Shown one piece after another: positions 12,823 to 23,573 of a DNA stretch of 64,000 bases (its first letter is position 1; each line of letters starts with the position of its first letter). The DNA is taken from assembly GCA_018292915.2 (NCBI GenBank), contig JACVVK020000295.1, positions 573,501 through 637,500 on the forward strand. The letters are read 5' to 3'. Position numbers and translations under genes: made by a program. This DNA comes from Batillaria attramentaria. Its lineage: Eukaryota > Mollusca > Gastropoda > Batillariidae. Under the pieces are notes generated by a model. It did no database searches, had not been told where the DNA came from, and was given only the letters and a program-made list of their open reading frames with translations.

Positions 12823-15800
12823 ATGTTTTCGTTATCTCCCGACCCACATGGTATAATGTTTATTTAAAATAGTATTTGATCAAAGTGGTCTGGAAAACGC
12901 AGGCTGTTAGTCGGTGATATTGCATGGCAGATCGTTGTAGTCAAATTCTAACTGCTGTCTCAGTTTCATTTTCAGTTTCCATGCGCATGGCCCGCACAGC
13001 TTCATTTAGTGCATCCAAATGAAACTGCTGTTAGGTACGAAGTACATGTGATGCCAACAAGCTTATCTTTCGTGGCCTGTTTGTTCCATTGGCAGAGACC
13101 ATGATGACCACCTCCCCTCCTGCCCTCGGACACGGTCATGGCAGCCAGTCACAGTTCCTACCTGGCTATCTCTTGGGTGATCATGCACCACATGGCATGG
13201 TTAGTTGCTTTGAGTTACTTTTTCTGCCTCTAAATAGCATGATATTTTTAAAGTCTCGATGATTGTAATGGATTCTGAGGGGAAAACCAGACTGCCGCTT
13301 ACAAAGCTCCTAAGGCAGTTCGTCCAAACTCAAATGAATGGATGTTCCATTTGGCCGTTTTGACCATTTTCGTGACTGTTCGGCATCTAACACAGAAACA
13401 GTAGAGAAATTTATATGACTTTCTTCCATGATGTTTCCGTGCTGTTACATTTATGTCCCGTATGTATCAAACATGCCCCATACTTTTCCTCTAAATTGTA
13501 CAGAGAGGTAGAAAGTGGAATACTCAGAAATGTAGTGTTCCTCTGTATGTGTAAGGTCATGATCGTTATTAATCATTGCACTTTTTGCAGGCCAGTCCAA
13601 AATTGTGGTCAGCATCAAACTTGAGTCCTGGCCACAGACCTGGCAGTGGCTCAGTGATCACTCACCATACACCTACTGCTGCTACTGGAGCTTTAAGTTC
13701 TAGGTTGGTAGTAACTGACATCTAGTAAATAAAATTTAAAAAGTACTTCAAACTTGAAGGGCGTGGGCATTTTGGGTAAGGTTTGTGTGCGTGATTCAGT
13801 ATGCTGTAGGCAGCATTAGCAGACCAGCAGGAACCCTAGATTTCAAATTACGGCTTGACTGGCAAATCATTCTAATACACCGGTCCACCGCGCGTGCAAC
13901 CGTCACTCACAGCGGGCGCGCGTGACCCATCTTAGCCAATGAGGTGGCTGCAAAAGCACGTGCGTTTGTTTTCCGGCATGAGGTCCGGCAAAAGCCGCCA
14001 TTTACGAATAGGAAACATCGTGGAAAGCCTGTGCGATCTGACGGAAAATCGCTGATTTAAACAATGCCAGGCAAACACTGCTGCTACGGCGAGTGTAAGT
14101 CCGATTCAAGATACCCCGAGAGATTTCCTGGAGTCAAGTTTTTCCCCATCCCTAAGCCTCTGAATCGGCTTGAAGAGACGAAAGAGTGGATCAAAGCATG
14201 CGGGCGCCCACACGATCAACTCAATTCCGAGAGGATTACCAAACACCACTATGTGTGTTCCAAGGTATTTAATGTTTATTTCCTGTCGTATACGAGATTA
14301 CGACTTTTCTCGCATACAAATTGTAACTTATCTGGTTCGTGCATGTAGATCGTACAGGGCGAGATTCGCAACACGGCGATCAGTGTAGCACAGTCAATGT
14401 AAACATCCCGTGCCAGCCACAGTCAACCGATTATAATCTAATCGCAACTTCAGAATAACTTAGATTGTTAGAAACTCTTGAAGATGCTGACCGTTGAATA
14501 CTTTGAACAATGTCAAGTTGTACTCGCCCTGCAGTGCAAGAACACCAACTGTAGCTGACTTTATCTTCCCGTTTGTCAACTAGGCAGATGAGATCGTGGG
14601 GCTTCGCTGTTTTCCGCATCGATCTCCAGCATTTCGCCCTGATCACAACCTCAAAATCGGTCGGGCAGTTGAAGGACATGCGGTGCACATACCCTTGAGC
14701 AAAATTGATGTAGCCTCTCCTCCTCGATCTTTGCGTTAAACTCGTACTAAGCCAACTCATTGTCATCTCTGGAAGCACATCTAACGCAGTCGTCGCCATT
14801 TTGACTGTGCGCGTATGCCAGAGCTTGTCGGAATCTGCCAAAGGGGCGGGGCTTAGCCGAAAGTGGACCGGTGTATTGCCCGTGGCCTTTAAAGTAACCT
14901 GGTACTGTAGTTAAAAAGTGTTTGATTGAGCCCAAACACTGTAAAAACAATATATCCAGGTGAATGTATATATATCCAGGGCAAAGTATGCATCCTTTCA
15001 TTTCACCAATAAGAGTTTGTTGGACGTTAACACCACCATCAATAAGTAATACAGGAAAACTGTGTTTAAAAAGGTAGAACGTAACATGCTTCCAACAGTC
15101 AAAACAGCACAGCTGTGCTGATAATCTTTAGCAGAATACATTTCACTTGTCTTAATTTGTGTTTTGCTTACTGTCTCTAGTGGGGGAAGATCATTGTCAA
15201 GGGCAGAGTCGGTGAAAGGCCGAAGCGGCGGACCACCTGTGAGGGGCATGATGTCGCAGTCGTTTTCTGAACCTGCCTTCGTTATGGCTTCGCCTGGACA
15301 GGTAATTGTGCTGTGTGTTTTAATTATGTGTTAGTGGGCTTGCACAGTAAGGAAAAGAAAAACTTTTGTTATTTCAAATACATGATGTATTCATTCTGGT
15401 GACAACGACACAGAAAGTGTCCAGTCTGGCTTAGCTTGATTTTCATGCTACTGAGTGAGAAAGATTGGTTGTCATATGACGATAGACAATAGCCTTGCAT
15501 TGACAAGATTGTGGAACGGTCTGCCTGCCTTATCATTTGTTCAAGATTGAAAATGAAGTCTTGTTTTCCCATTGCAATAGAATTTCTCTCTCTCTTTCTC
15601 TCTCTTTACCCCCCCTTTTTTTTTTCTTTTGATCTTGGATTAAATCAGATCATGAAATTGTTTTTCCATTATTTAAGTGTGTATCAAACTGACGTAAAAT
15701 TGACCTGAAATGTCAAATTACAATAAACAAATATTTTTCACAGGTTCGCACACCAGTCTCCGCGACATCTAGAGTTGCTTCCCCTGGACCACCTACTTCT

Positions 15801-18800
15801 GGTCAGTGGGTTTTTGTGTTGCCTTATTCTTTGACACTGAGAGACAGGTTTTATTGGATTGATTGACTTGAACTAGGTTATAAATAATCCTGAAATTATC
15901 TTTTGACATTACTGCTTCTGTTTTTCTCGTGATTTTTTGTTTTGTTTTTTAAACTACTTTATTATCCCTTTCGGGAAATTCGGGCTGCTTCCTCGGGGAA
16001 GTGTGTCGCTGCGGTGCAGCGCCACCCCGTGCCTGTCCTATATTTGTTTTTCAGTTTTTGCAGATTCTGAAAGAGCAAGAGGACAGTGTGATACATCCTT
16101 CACTTCCTTGGTTAACTGTTATCAGGACTTTCAGTATGCTTCATTGGTTTTGGATATCATTGCGTCACTATGTGCTTCAGGTTTGCTTGGGACACCAGGT
16201 GTGACAAGAGACATGTCTTTTAACCAGAGCGGAGTCATCCCCACATCACCGTCACAGCTAGACCCCTTCTACACACAGGGGTAGGTTTATGAATATGATT
16301 ATGGTTCACGTTATGGACATGATCTTGCATTTCTGTTCCTCCCTGTGAGTAGTGTGTTGGGCTTGTTTGTTTGTTTTGTATGTTTGTCATTTAAGTGACT
16401 GTGTTGGAAATATTAACATACTTCACATTGCGATTGTAAAAGATTGGCGGGAAAAGGTTTCAGATTGCTGAGAATAAATACAGCAGGCTTGATTTTGCAG
16501 TCTGCTTAGCAGTAATAGCACCACATCCTTGTCTTGGTCCAGATCTGGCAACATTATGAATGACATGTATTTTAAAATTTTGTGATTTCTTCCTGCTGCC
16601 TTTTTTTTTTTTTTTTTTTTAAACTGTATTTGATTCTTTGGTTTTTGCAGGGAAGCTCTGAAGTCTGATGATATCCTAGATGAAACCTGGGTGACTATAT
16701 TTGGGTATGTTACCTTTTTTTTTTTTAATGCTTTAATGTTGAAGTAGTTAATTTTCTTTTTGTGCCATTACCTTTAATTATATTTATAAACAAAAAACAC
16801 CAGCAACAAAATGAGTGAACCTTCTTTCTACCATTTAGAACTTCTTTCATATTTTGTATTTGCAACGCCTTATACTACTTTTACTAGTCACAGAACTATA
16901 AAAATATTGAAATGGCTTGTGTGAAAAGGATCCAAAGTGTATGGTAAAAATTGATCGTTTCTGTTACTTTCAGATTTCCTCCTGGTGCTACAAGCTTCAT
17001 GATTCAGCAGTTCTCACAATATGGCAACATTTTAAGACATGTAGTAAGTAGTGTGATATGTTCAGAACTTACAGTTCGGGTCTGATGGGGGGGGGGGGGG
17101 GGGGGGGCTTCCATTATCCTGCTAGACCTCCCACCCCACCTCCACCACTCGCGTACAAAGATAAAAAACACAACCCCCCACCCCCACCCCCAAAAAAGCA
17201 ACAATTTTAGTTAAACATCAGTACTCTTGGTCTTTGGCAGATGAACGATTTTAAATGTAAGCTGATGCTCATAGCTTGTTGGTGTCTGTTGCAGCCATCA
17301 GCGGAGGGAAACTGGATGCATGTACACTACCAGTCCAAACTGCAGGCCAAAAAAGCACTCAGTAAAAACGGCAAAGTGTTTGGAGGTCGCATGATGATTG
17401 GAGTCTTACCCTGCATTGACAAGGTAAGGCATCAGGGCATTCTCACTGTGTCTGAAAGACAGGTGAAGTATGAAGTGTCCTCATGGGAATGATTTGCAGC
17501 TGCATTTTAACGCAACATTCATTTTGTACATGAAGTATTTTATCAATTGCAATCGTGAATTTCTCAGTCCCAGTGAAAAATGCCTGTCAGAAACTATTAA
17601 TGGTTTCAGTACGTCAGGCTGCTATGTTATTAAATATAGGTTGTTGCCATTTGAATGGTCAGTAAGACTGTTAATGGAGAACTGCCATCATTCTTGGCAA
17701 AATTTTACAGTCCGTCAAGGCAGTTACAGGGGCTTGTGGGTTTGTGTCTGAACTAAAACCAACACTGGTGCATGCATTGATCAAGCACTTGTATCGCTTG
17801 CAAGCAAGGATCACTTGCTCCTGTTGTGGGCTGCCTTCCTTGGTGGTCAGTCTTCATGCATTCTGTTTCTTGACTGAATTTCAGAGTATAATGGAGGAAA
17901 AAGAAAACTCGGAATTTGGTACCACGCCTGTCACTCCTCAGATGGCTGGGGCTTTGGATCCAAGTGCAGTTCGAAGTCCTGCCACTCCTATACGACCGCT
18001 TACAGCCGCATACGCCGCCGCACGTAGTGAATATGAGGTAGTTTGGGTTTGTTTTTTTCTGCCAATATTTCATATAATTATTGCATAAACCTGAAGGTGG
18101 ACATTAGCATTTAATAGGGCAGTTGGTGGTTTAGTGGTTAGGACTCTGCCAACCAGTGCAAGAAGTCAGGTTCGAGTGGGGCATCAGATTTTTGCTGCCT
18201 GGTGTTCATTCTGGCCAATCATCAGGGGTTCTCTCCAGGTACTCCGGCTTCCTCCCCGTCTGTTTTGGCTATTTTCTGCCCGCAAAACTGAAAAAATAAA
18301 CGCAAAATAATTTCCAAAACTTAAAAATACTGTAGATAAGCTGACCCTTCACACCTCATGATTGTAAAGTGTTGTAGGTGTGAGGGAATGCGTGTGATTC
18401 ACGTGAGTGTGTGTGTTGGGTTCAGTTTGTAGCACTAGACTATTTGTGACTTTAAATAGTCAATAAATTAGGTAAAGCACCTGTATAATAATTAATGCCT
18501 GTTACTATTATTTTTATTTATGAATAAAATTGATATGGGAAGGTTATTTTTACAGCACGATAAACATATCACTTTGAAAGTGCTTTTAAAATTTAAAAAT
18601 TATTACCGAGTTTGTAGGTGATAGGATTTGAAAGGAAAGTTGTCATTGGTTTTTATTGTTCAGTTGCTGTTATTACTGTTGGTGCAGTTTTACGATGAGT
18701 AAAGCTTTCATATTGTGCAGGCTGTGGTGTTTGCTGTGTATTGAAGTACATGTTCAGGTATGTGATCCCCAGGTGCTGAAGAACAAGCAGACCCCACGCA

Positions 18801-18850
18801 AGGACAACAGCATCGTGTCCAAAGTGAAAGAGTACATGTTCGGCTGGTAG
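12823..18850 (+). CDS. NUP35: Nucleoporin NUP35 (Nup53), complete, 11 exons
   Basis: Exons: 12823-12850, 13096-13199, 13591-13703, 15181-15301, 15744-15801, 16181-16280, 16651-16704, 16974-17043, 17295-17423, 17885-18037 and 18773-18850. They total 1008 nt, 335 aa, all GT-AG with agreeing phases. The product is an inner-ring nucleoporin that binds NUP93/NUP155/NDC1 and the nuclear membrane. Landmarks: [10 protein letters not shown] near the N-terminus; [10 protein letters not shown] before the fold; an RRM-like MPPN domain at roughly residues 180-262 ([49 protein letters not shown]); and a C-terminal amphipathic membrane-binding tail ending in KEYMFGW. Length is close to vertebrate NUP35. The start was chosen because the 28-nt first exon joins in frame to an exon reading ETMMTTSP. 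Intron 3 contains a TIR transposon remnant and intron 10 a SINE. An upstream acceptor at 18758 would add 15 in-frame nt to the last exon. Confidence 0.96.
14064..14264 (+). pseudogene. THAP zinc-finger exon (5' exon of a transposon gene, rest missing)
   Basis: 67 codons from ATG at 14064 to an intact donor AAG/GTATTT after 14264. The residues fit a C2CH THAP DNA-binding domain: N-terminal Cys pair (C6/C7, C11), [21 protein letters not shown] and YVCSK. In THAP proteins the final His follows Cys-x2, here exactly at the splice junction, so the metal-binding His and everything downstream would come from a next exon that is absent. Without splicing the frame runs into the intron and stops at 14348. 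THAP domains occur both in cellular genes (THAP1-12) and in P-element- and Kolobok-type transposases; the TIRs around it point to the transposon origin. Confidence 0.75.
14431..14799 (-). pseudogene. SWIM-finger-like protein fragment (transposon gene, truncated)
   Basis: Minus-strand frame from ATG at 14799 (in an AAAATGGCG context) to a stop at 14431, 122 aa. The segment with [19 protein letters not shown] followed by [11 protein letters not shown] resembles the N-terminal part of invertebrate SWIM/YqaJ-type proteins, where Cys-x-Cys is followed by a Cys-x-His pair. The second pair is missing: the frame degenerates after the Cys-x-Cys, consistent with deletion or an unspliced intron. The gene points toward the THAP exon, so the two are convergent within the TIR element. 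Similarity is from pattern memory and should be confirmed by a profile search. Confidence 0.55.
18119..18510 (+). repeat. SINE, second family (NUP35 intron 10 copy)
   Basis: Starts with a tRNA-like head (GGTGGTTTAGTGGTTAGGAC, B-box-like GGTTCGAGT) and continues into a long unrelated body ending near GGTAAAGCACCTGTATAATA. Its 3' half matches 57480-57680: both contain GAGCTGACCCTTC or AAGCTGACCCTTC, GTGTGATTCACGTGAG, GTTGGGTTCAGTT and GGTAAAGC(A/G)CCT. Sharing between two distant loci supports a dispersed element. Confidence 0.65.
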
Positions 18851-20300
18851 TGGTAGCGCCAGCGCCAGCAGGAGGGAGGAACGAATGGACAAAGCTGCAT
18901 GTTGTGTCTGTATGAGACCAGCTGCTGTTTTACCACTGTCTTTCAAAATGCATTGAATTTGAAGATTAATGTCTTGAGAATAAGGCGTTACAATGGACCT
19001 TGTGTGTGCTTTGTCATTTGTCATAATCATGACCATGGAGCCACGTGTTCACATATTGGGTATTGTTGGTCAGTTTTACTTTTTGCTAGTGTAACACTTT
19101 TTTTTTTTTTTACCCTGTCATTGTCAGCTCCAGCTCTGTAGGATTTCAGTTGTTATGCATTCTGATTCAGTGTACATCTGTTTGCTTCTTGGGGGGGGTC
19201 TTGTATGATCATGACCTAACTACCTTTGGTAAATTCTTGATGGTTCCAGTGAATGTCCTTTTTCAGTTTCTACTTGTCACCAAAAACTACAAATATATAT
19301 GCGGGGGCTGAATCAGTTTGAATTTGAAATGTCCGATTACTTTCTAAAAAATTCTTACCAAGGTCAGCATATGTCCTATCATTTCTGCACCACAGTGGAC
19401 AGCATTCAGGACAAACGTCCTATACTTTTATAATGAGGCCAGACATTTGTCCTATTATAGTTCCCATGGATATGCAGCCCTGTACATGATGAGGTGGTTC
19501 ACTACTTCTTCTTGCTTTGATGTTGTACATTGGTATTAATGCCAAAGCTGTTGTGTCCCTTCTCCTACAAAATATATCCTTGTAAGCCTGGTGTCCACAA
19601 GAAAGTGACTATTGGAAGTGGCATTTGATGTCAATCGCAGCCAAGAGGATGACCCAGGCTGAACTGGTTTCGTGTGCAATATGTGATAGAAGGGTGGCAC
19701 AGTGTGTGACAACCAACAGGCATGACATTTTCCAGGCAGTTGGCTGATACCAGGACTTTTTAAGGTTGGGGTGGGTGAAGCGCAACTTAATTTTAACTCA
19801 AAAGTACACTTCTAGGTAAATGTAATCAGGCTTCTTTTTTAATAATGATCAGGGTCTCATGCCCGAGGCAATAGCGATCAAGTGTGCTGTTTTATGTATA
19901 GTCTTTGCTATCAGGAATCCAGATGGCCCAAACTTTGAGTGGGGGGGGGGGGGGGGGGGTTTGTTTTATTGTGTCCATATGGAACTGTCTGATCAGAATG
20001 TTGGTGTTGCACAAATAATTTTCTATTGTCAAGGCATTGTGATCATGAAAAGGTATTCAGGGCACGTGGAGTGGTAAAAAAAAAAAACCAATAGAGTGGG
20101 AAGCCATGTGTTGCAAATTTAGTGACGTGTGTCTGTGTGTGAAAAGAGGGTGTTCAGCCTTTGGAACCACCGTTTTTACCATGGTGGTGAAATTCTCAAA
20201 GCTTCTGTAGTTCCATGGTATGTCTATGTCGCAGATGTGATGTATGTCATGTTTACTTTTGGACTTCATGTGAATAAAATTTTTATTCAAATATTTATTT
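18851..20300 (+). other. NUP35 3' UTR (probable)
   Basis: No coding exon is visible. A clear AATAAA at 20273-20278 sits in an A/T-rich 3' end about 1.4 kb after the stop. A G-run lies at about 19940-19959. The 3' end faces the GID8 signal (AATAAA on the minus strand at 20495-20490), leaving roughly 200 bp between the convergent genes. Confidence 0.55.
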
Positions 20301-20927
20301 TGTTGTTTCAAATATTTGTTGTAAATTGTAGGATGTTGCGGTGAATTGGTTGTTATTTGTAGGTGAATTGGTAGAACAGATGGTGTAGCAAAAAGTCCAC
20401 AATCACAGATTTACAAGTACAGATTTGGATGCAAGACATCATTGCAAAGATATCGTAAAAACCAACCACAGGGATATTGCAACATAACATTTATTCAGCA
20501 TGCCATGAAAGCCTTTGAAATCACTTGACATAAATTACACTGCCACTCAGTAAAATCGTAATAAGGGAAAAATTCTTCACAGCAAAGTAAACACACTAAC
20601 CCGCCAGATCCACTGTAGTCCCTTCTCCCATACAACACATGAAAATTCACAAGTCAAAGCGAGATCATTCATCCACTGTATAAGCTGTCCAGTCGTATGG
20701 GTCTGCGACATTACTAACTTATATATGCATGTATACATAGCATCTCTCTCTCTCTCTCTCGCACTCGCAAAATACAGTAACCACCAGCCTTTCTACACCC
20801 AAAAGACGATTATTATGTGAAGCAATCTGCCTTCAATATCTGTACATGCATGTGAAATAAAGAATGTTCTGGCTGGCTGGCTCCACATTTACAAAGCTCT
20901 AAGCTGAACCAGTTCAAATTGATCTCA

Positions 20928-21434
20928 TTGGGCCCATACAGGTTCACCGTCTAAAAAATTCATGACTTTTCCAAGCCAACTCTCCTGTTTTCCATGACAA
21001 CTTCCAAGCCCTCCTATTTCCTATTTCTTTCACACTGACACACACACGCAAGGGTAGAAATTCTGAGCTTATCCAAGTTATCGCAGTCAGCAAGACCAAT
21101 ATTCAGAGTTAGCCATTAGCCTCATGGGAAGGCAGTTTGTTGGTGGGTGGGTGGATGGGTGTTTGGGAGTTTAACGTCCTTTTCCACCACATAAGGGTGA
21201 TATCAAAGACGGGGCAACGAGAAAAAAGGCCAGCACAAATATTTGGCATTTTTGGCAAACAGTCCAGTGAGTAATCACCAAGCTCACTGTCTGGCTCAAA
21301 ATGGCTTCCATAAAATTCTGAAATTCCATGCCTTTTCATGACTCTTGAGATAATTTCATAACTTTTCCAGGCCTGGAAAAGCTATTTTCAAATTCCATGA
21401 CTTTTCCAGGATTCCATGACCTGTACGGACCCTG
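20928..21434. mobile_element. Non-autonomous hAT-like element with a SINE inserted in it
   Basis: The right end, read inward, begins CAGGGTCCGTACAGGTC. The left end (TTGGGCCCATACAGGTTC from about 20928) matches it as a diverged inverted repeat. Both arms carry repeated CATGACTTTTCC words typical of a known type of hAT-derived repeat. The hAT terminal CAGGG is preserved only on the right. A degenerate GATCT shared by the two flanks may be the remnant of an 8-bp duplication. The middle is occupied by a SINE copy at 21138-21247. Confidence 0.55.
21138..21247 (-). repeat. SINE family A copy, 5'-truncated, nested in the hAT-like element
   Basis: Minus-strand body of the family defined at 27929-28102: GTTTAACGTCCTTTTCCACC, GGGTGATATCAAAGACGGGG and CCAGCACAAATATTTGGC, with the (GGTG)-rich 3' tail. 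The tRNA-like head is missing, as expected from incomplete reverse transcription. Confidence 0.75.
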
Positions 21435-21668
21435 GATCTGGAAAAAAATACTGGCCTCTAGTGTCAGATTATGAGTTCATCCTGCAAGGGAATCGTGTGG
21501 TCTCTTTGTGGAGTTGGTCACAACGATGATATGCAGTAACTTGCAGGCAAACCATCAAAGGTGAAGCTGCTGCCATCCAGCATTTTGTGAGTGAAAAGTC
21601 TCTTACTTCAACAATGGAAAGACATCGCTTCCAGTTGTAACCGCCTGATCACTTTACAGACAAAAAAG

Positions 21669-23573
21669 TCACTTTGGATCTTCGATCTTCCCTTGAGCAA
21701 TGTCCGTCATGCGTGGGTACTTGACTTTGCGCTTGTCCAGTTCGTCTTGTCCCCATAGCAACAGTTTCAGGAGACTGGCGATGTGAGGAGTGGCGTCCAC
21801 TTCAAGAATGGCTGCATTGAGCTCGCTGGCGACCTGGAACAAATAGCACAAAACACAGTGAATAAAGAGTCTCTCCTGTCTGTTGTAAGGGAACGATCAG
21901 TCAAGAAAAGAAAAAAAAAAATGATGCACTAATCTGTATAGCAGCACGGATGCAAAGAAACACAGACAGCAAAAATTATAGGCAGGTGGTGATGCCACTG
22001 TGGATTAGTGTCTCACATTTTCAAGTGACGGAAAGATTCGCTGCTGGTTCCACTTCGAAGCATTTATATTTTCTTCGATTCTTCGCTGCCTTCCAATCTA
22101 TGCTGCGAAAGTTGTTACACTGACTGTCACAATGTCGACTGACACGCAACAGTTTGGTCTACATGATTTGTCATCAATTCTTTATGTGAAGTGAAAAATC
22201 TTGATGTCTGGGTGTGAACACTAACACGTGTCAAGCTGAAGGATTACTGTCCGAAAAAGAGTTTTGTGATAAAACACTTCCCTTTCTGTTCGTCACAAAC
22301 CATGATCATGCTTGCTTCGTGTTTTAAACATTCTGTGCACAACTTACCTTGTGCCGTTGTGACGGGTGCAGCAGTTCTCCGAAAGGCGAGTTCTCGGGAT
22401 TTTCGAAAGCCAGCAGTGCCAGAGTTTTCTCCAGCTCACTCATCACTTCAGGGTTCTCCTCCACACGTTCGGACAGGTGAGTCTGGGCGTAGTGCAGGGC
22501 TGCCTCCACATCCTTATCCCTAATCAGCTCAATCAGCTTCTGTTGCTAAAGTAAAAACATGCAAGGGACAGCTTGACCTCTAGCCTAAATTACCTCAAAG
22601 TTACAGCTTGATTATACAGTTTACAGAGGAAATTAAAACAACCAACTTCTCACCTATTTCTTAAAAACTATTTTAAAACTAATAAAAGACAGAAAAATGT
22701 CAATACACACACACACACACACATAGATATTGCACACACACATACACAGAACTAAAGAGAAAGCTTGTGCAACCTTCCATTATAATGTTGGTCTTCAGTA
22801 ACAAGTAATCCGACCATTATGGGCAGCCAGCAAAAGAACATTATGGCTTGACTTCTTTCTTTTTTTTTCTTTTTTTTTGGGGGGGGGCGGGGGGGGGGGG
22901 GGGGGGGGGGGGAATATGTACCTGTAAGCGAAAATATAAGTAGCGGTGATTATCGAGAAGTTCTGGGAAAAGGTTGTTGACAAGTGTGATTGCATCCTGG
23001 ATCCTTCCGTTTTGCACCAACGACCTCAGCTGGATTCGATCATCAAGGGCATCCAACTCCACCGGAGGTGTAACCCCTGCTTCCATCCGAAACTTCTCTG
23101 CTGCCTCTTTGAAGCCCTCTGCAAAAAGACCAGATTTCATTGTAAACACTGATGCCTTCGTACTAATATAGATGAATTTGTTATACAAATATATATATGA
23201 AACACTAACTGTAATAATACAGCTCTGCTGAAAAATAATGGAACTGCAAGACTTCATGATGACATGCAACAGTGTTGAGCAAATGCATTATGTTTCCCAC
23301 ACCTGATCTGAGCATTATATAATGTTAAACGATACAAGCTCTTGTGCAACTGGCTACCCCCTAAGATTCACCTGGCTGAACAACAAAATTTAATCAAACA
23401 ATAACCAAAACCCTTGCCAAAGGATTCTGCATGCTTTATACATGCTTTATACAATGGTAGGAACCTGTGACAAGGTAGTTCATGATCAGCTTATTCATAT
23501 CTGCTCGAGTGACATGGGTATTCTGCAGACGGCTCATCCACTCTTCCTTGCTGGCCTCCTCCTTTTCACTCAT
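21669..23573 (-). CDS. GID8: GID8/TWA1, CTLH E3 ubiquitin ligase subunit, complete coding sequence
   Basis: Four coding exons on the minus strand: 23573-23465, 23118-22922, 22545-22348 and 21833-21669 (stop included), 669 nt encoding 222 aa. All junctions are GT-AG with matching phases (1,0,0). GID8 is the scaffold of the CTLH/GID ubiquitin ligase and bridges RanBPM/ARMC8 to the RING subunits in nucleus and cytoplasm. Domains: LisH at about residues 23-55 ([20 protein letters not shown]), CTLH at about 60-118 ([19 protein letters not shown]), and CRA to about 210 ([39 protein letters not shown]). The C-terminus is GKIEDPK, and length is near the human 228. ATG 23573 lies 24 nt inside an exon with a good TTCTCCAG acceptor at 23597, so at least one upstream non-coding exon is expected. 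A 34-base G/C homopolymer starts about 10 nt after the exon 2 donor. Confidence 0.96.

Larger units (their letters stand above)
13874..14877. mobile_element. TIR transposon remnant with THAP and SWIM-like coding ends
   Basis: A 15-bp perfect inverted repeat, AATACACCGGTCCAC at 13874-13888 and its complement at 14863-14877, bounds about 1 kb inside NUP35 intron 3. If the element proper begins CACCGGTCCAC, it is flanked by TA on both sides (13876-13877 and 14874-14875), compatible with a 2-bp target duplication. The interior holds a plus-strand THAP exon near the left end and a minus-strand SWIM-like segment near the right end, each preceded by a CG-rich promoter-like stretch. No catalytic transposase domain is present, so I read it as an internally deleted, non-autonomous copy. 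The superfamily is not assigned. Confidence 0.72.
20490..21668 (-). other. GID8 3' UTR (probable), interrupted by a nested repeat
   Basis: Between the GID8 stop and the minus-strand AATAAA at 20495-20490 there is no other gene. About 500 bp of it (20928-21434) is a hAT-like element containing a SINE, so the transcript end may carry transposon sequence. A (CT)n tract lies at about 20743-20760. Confidence 0.45.
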
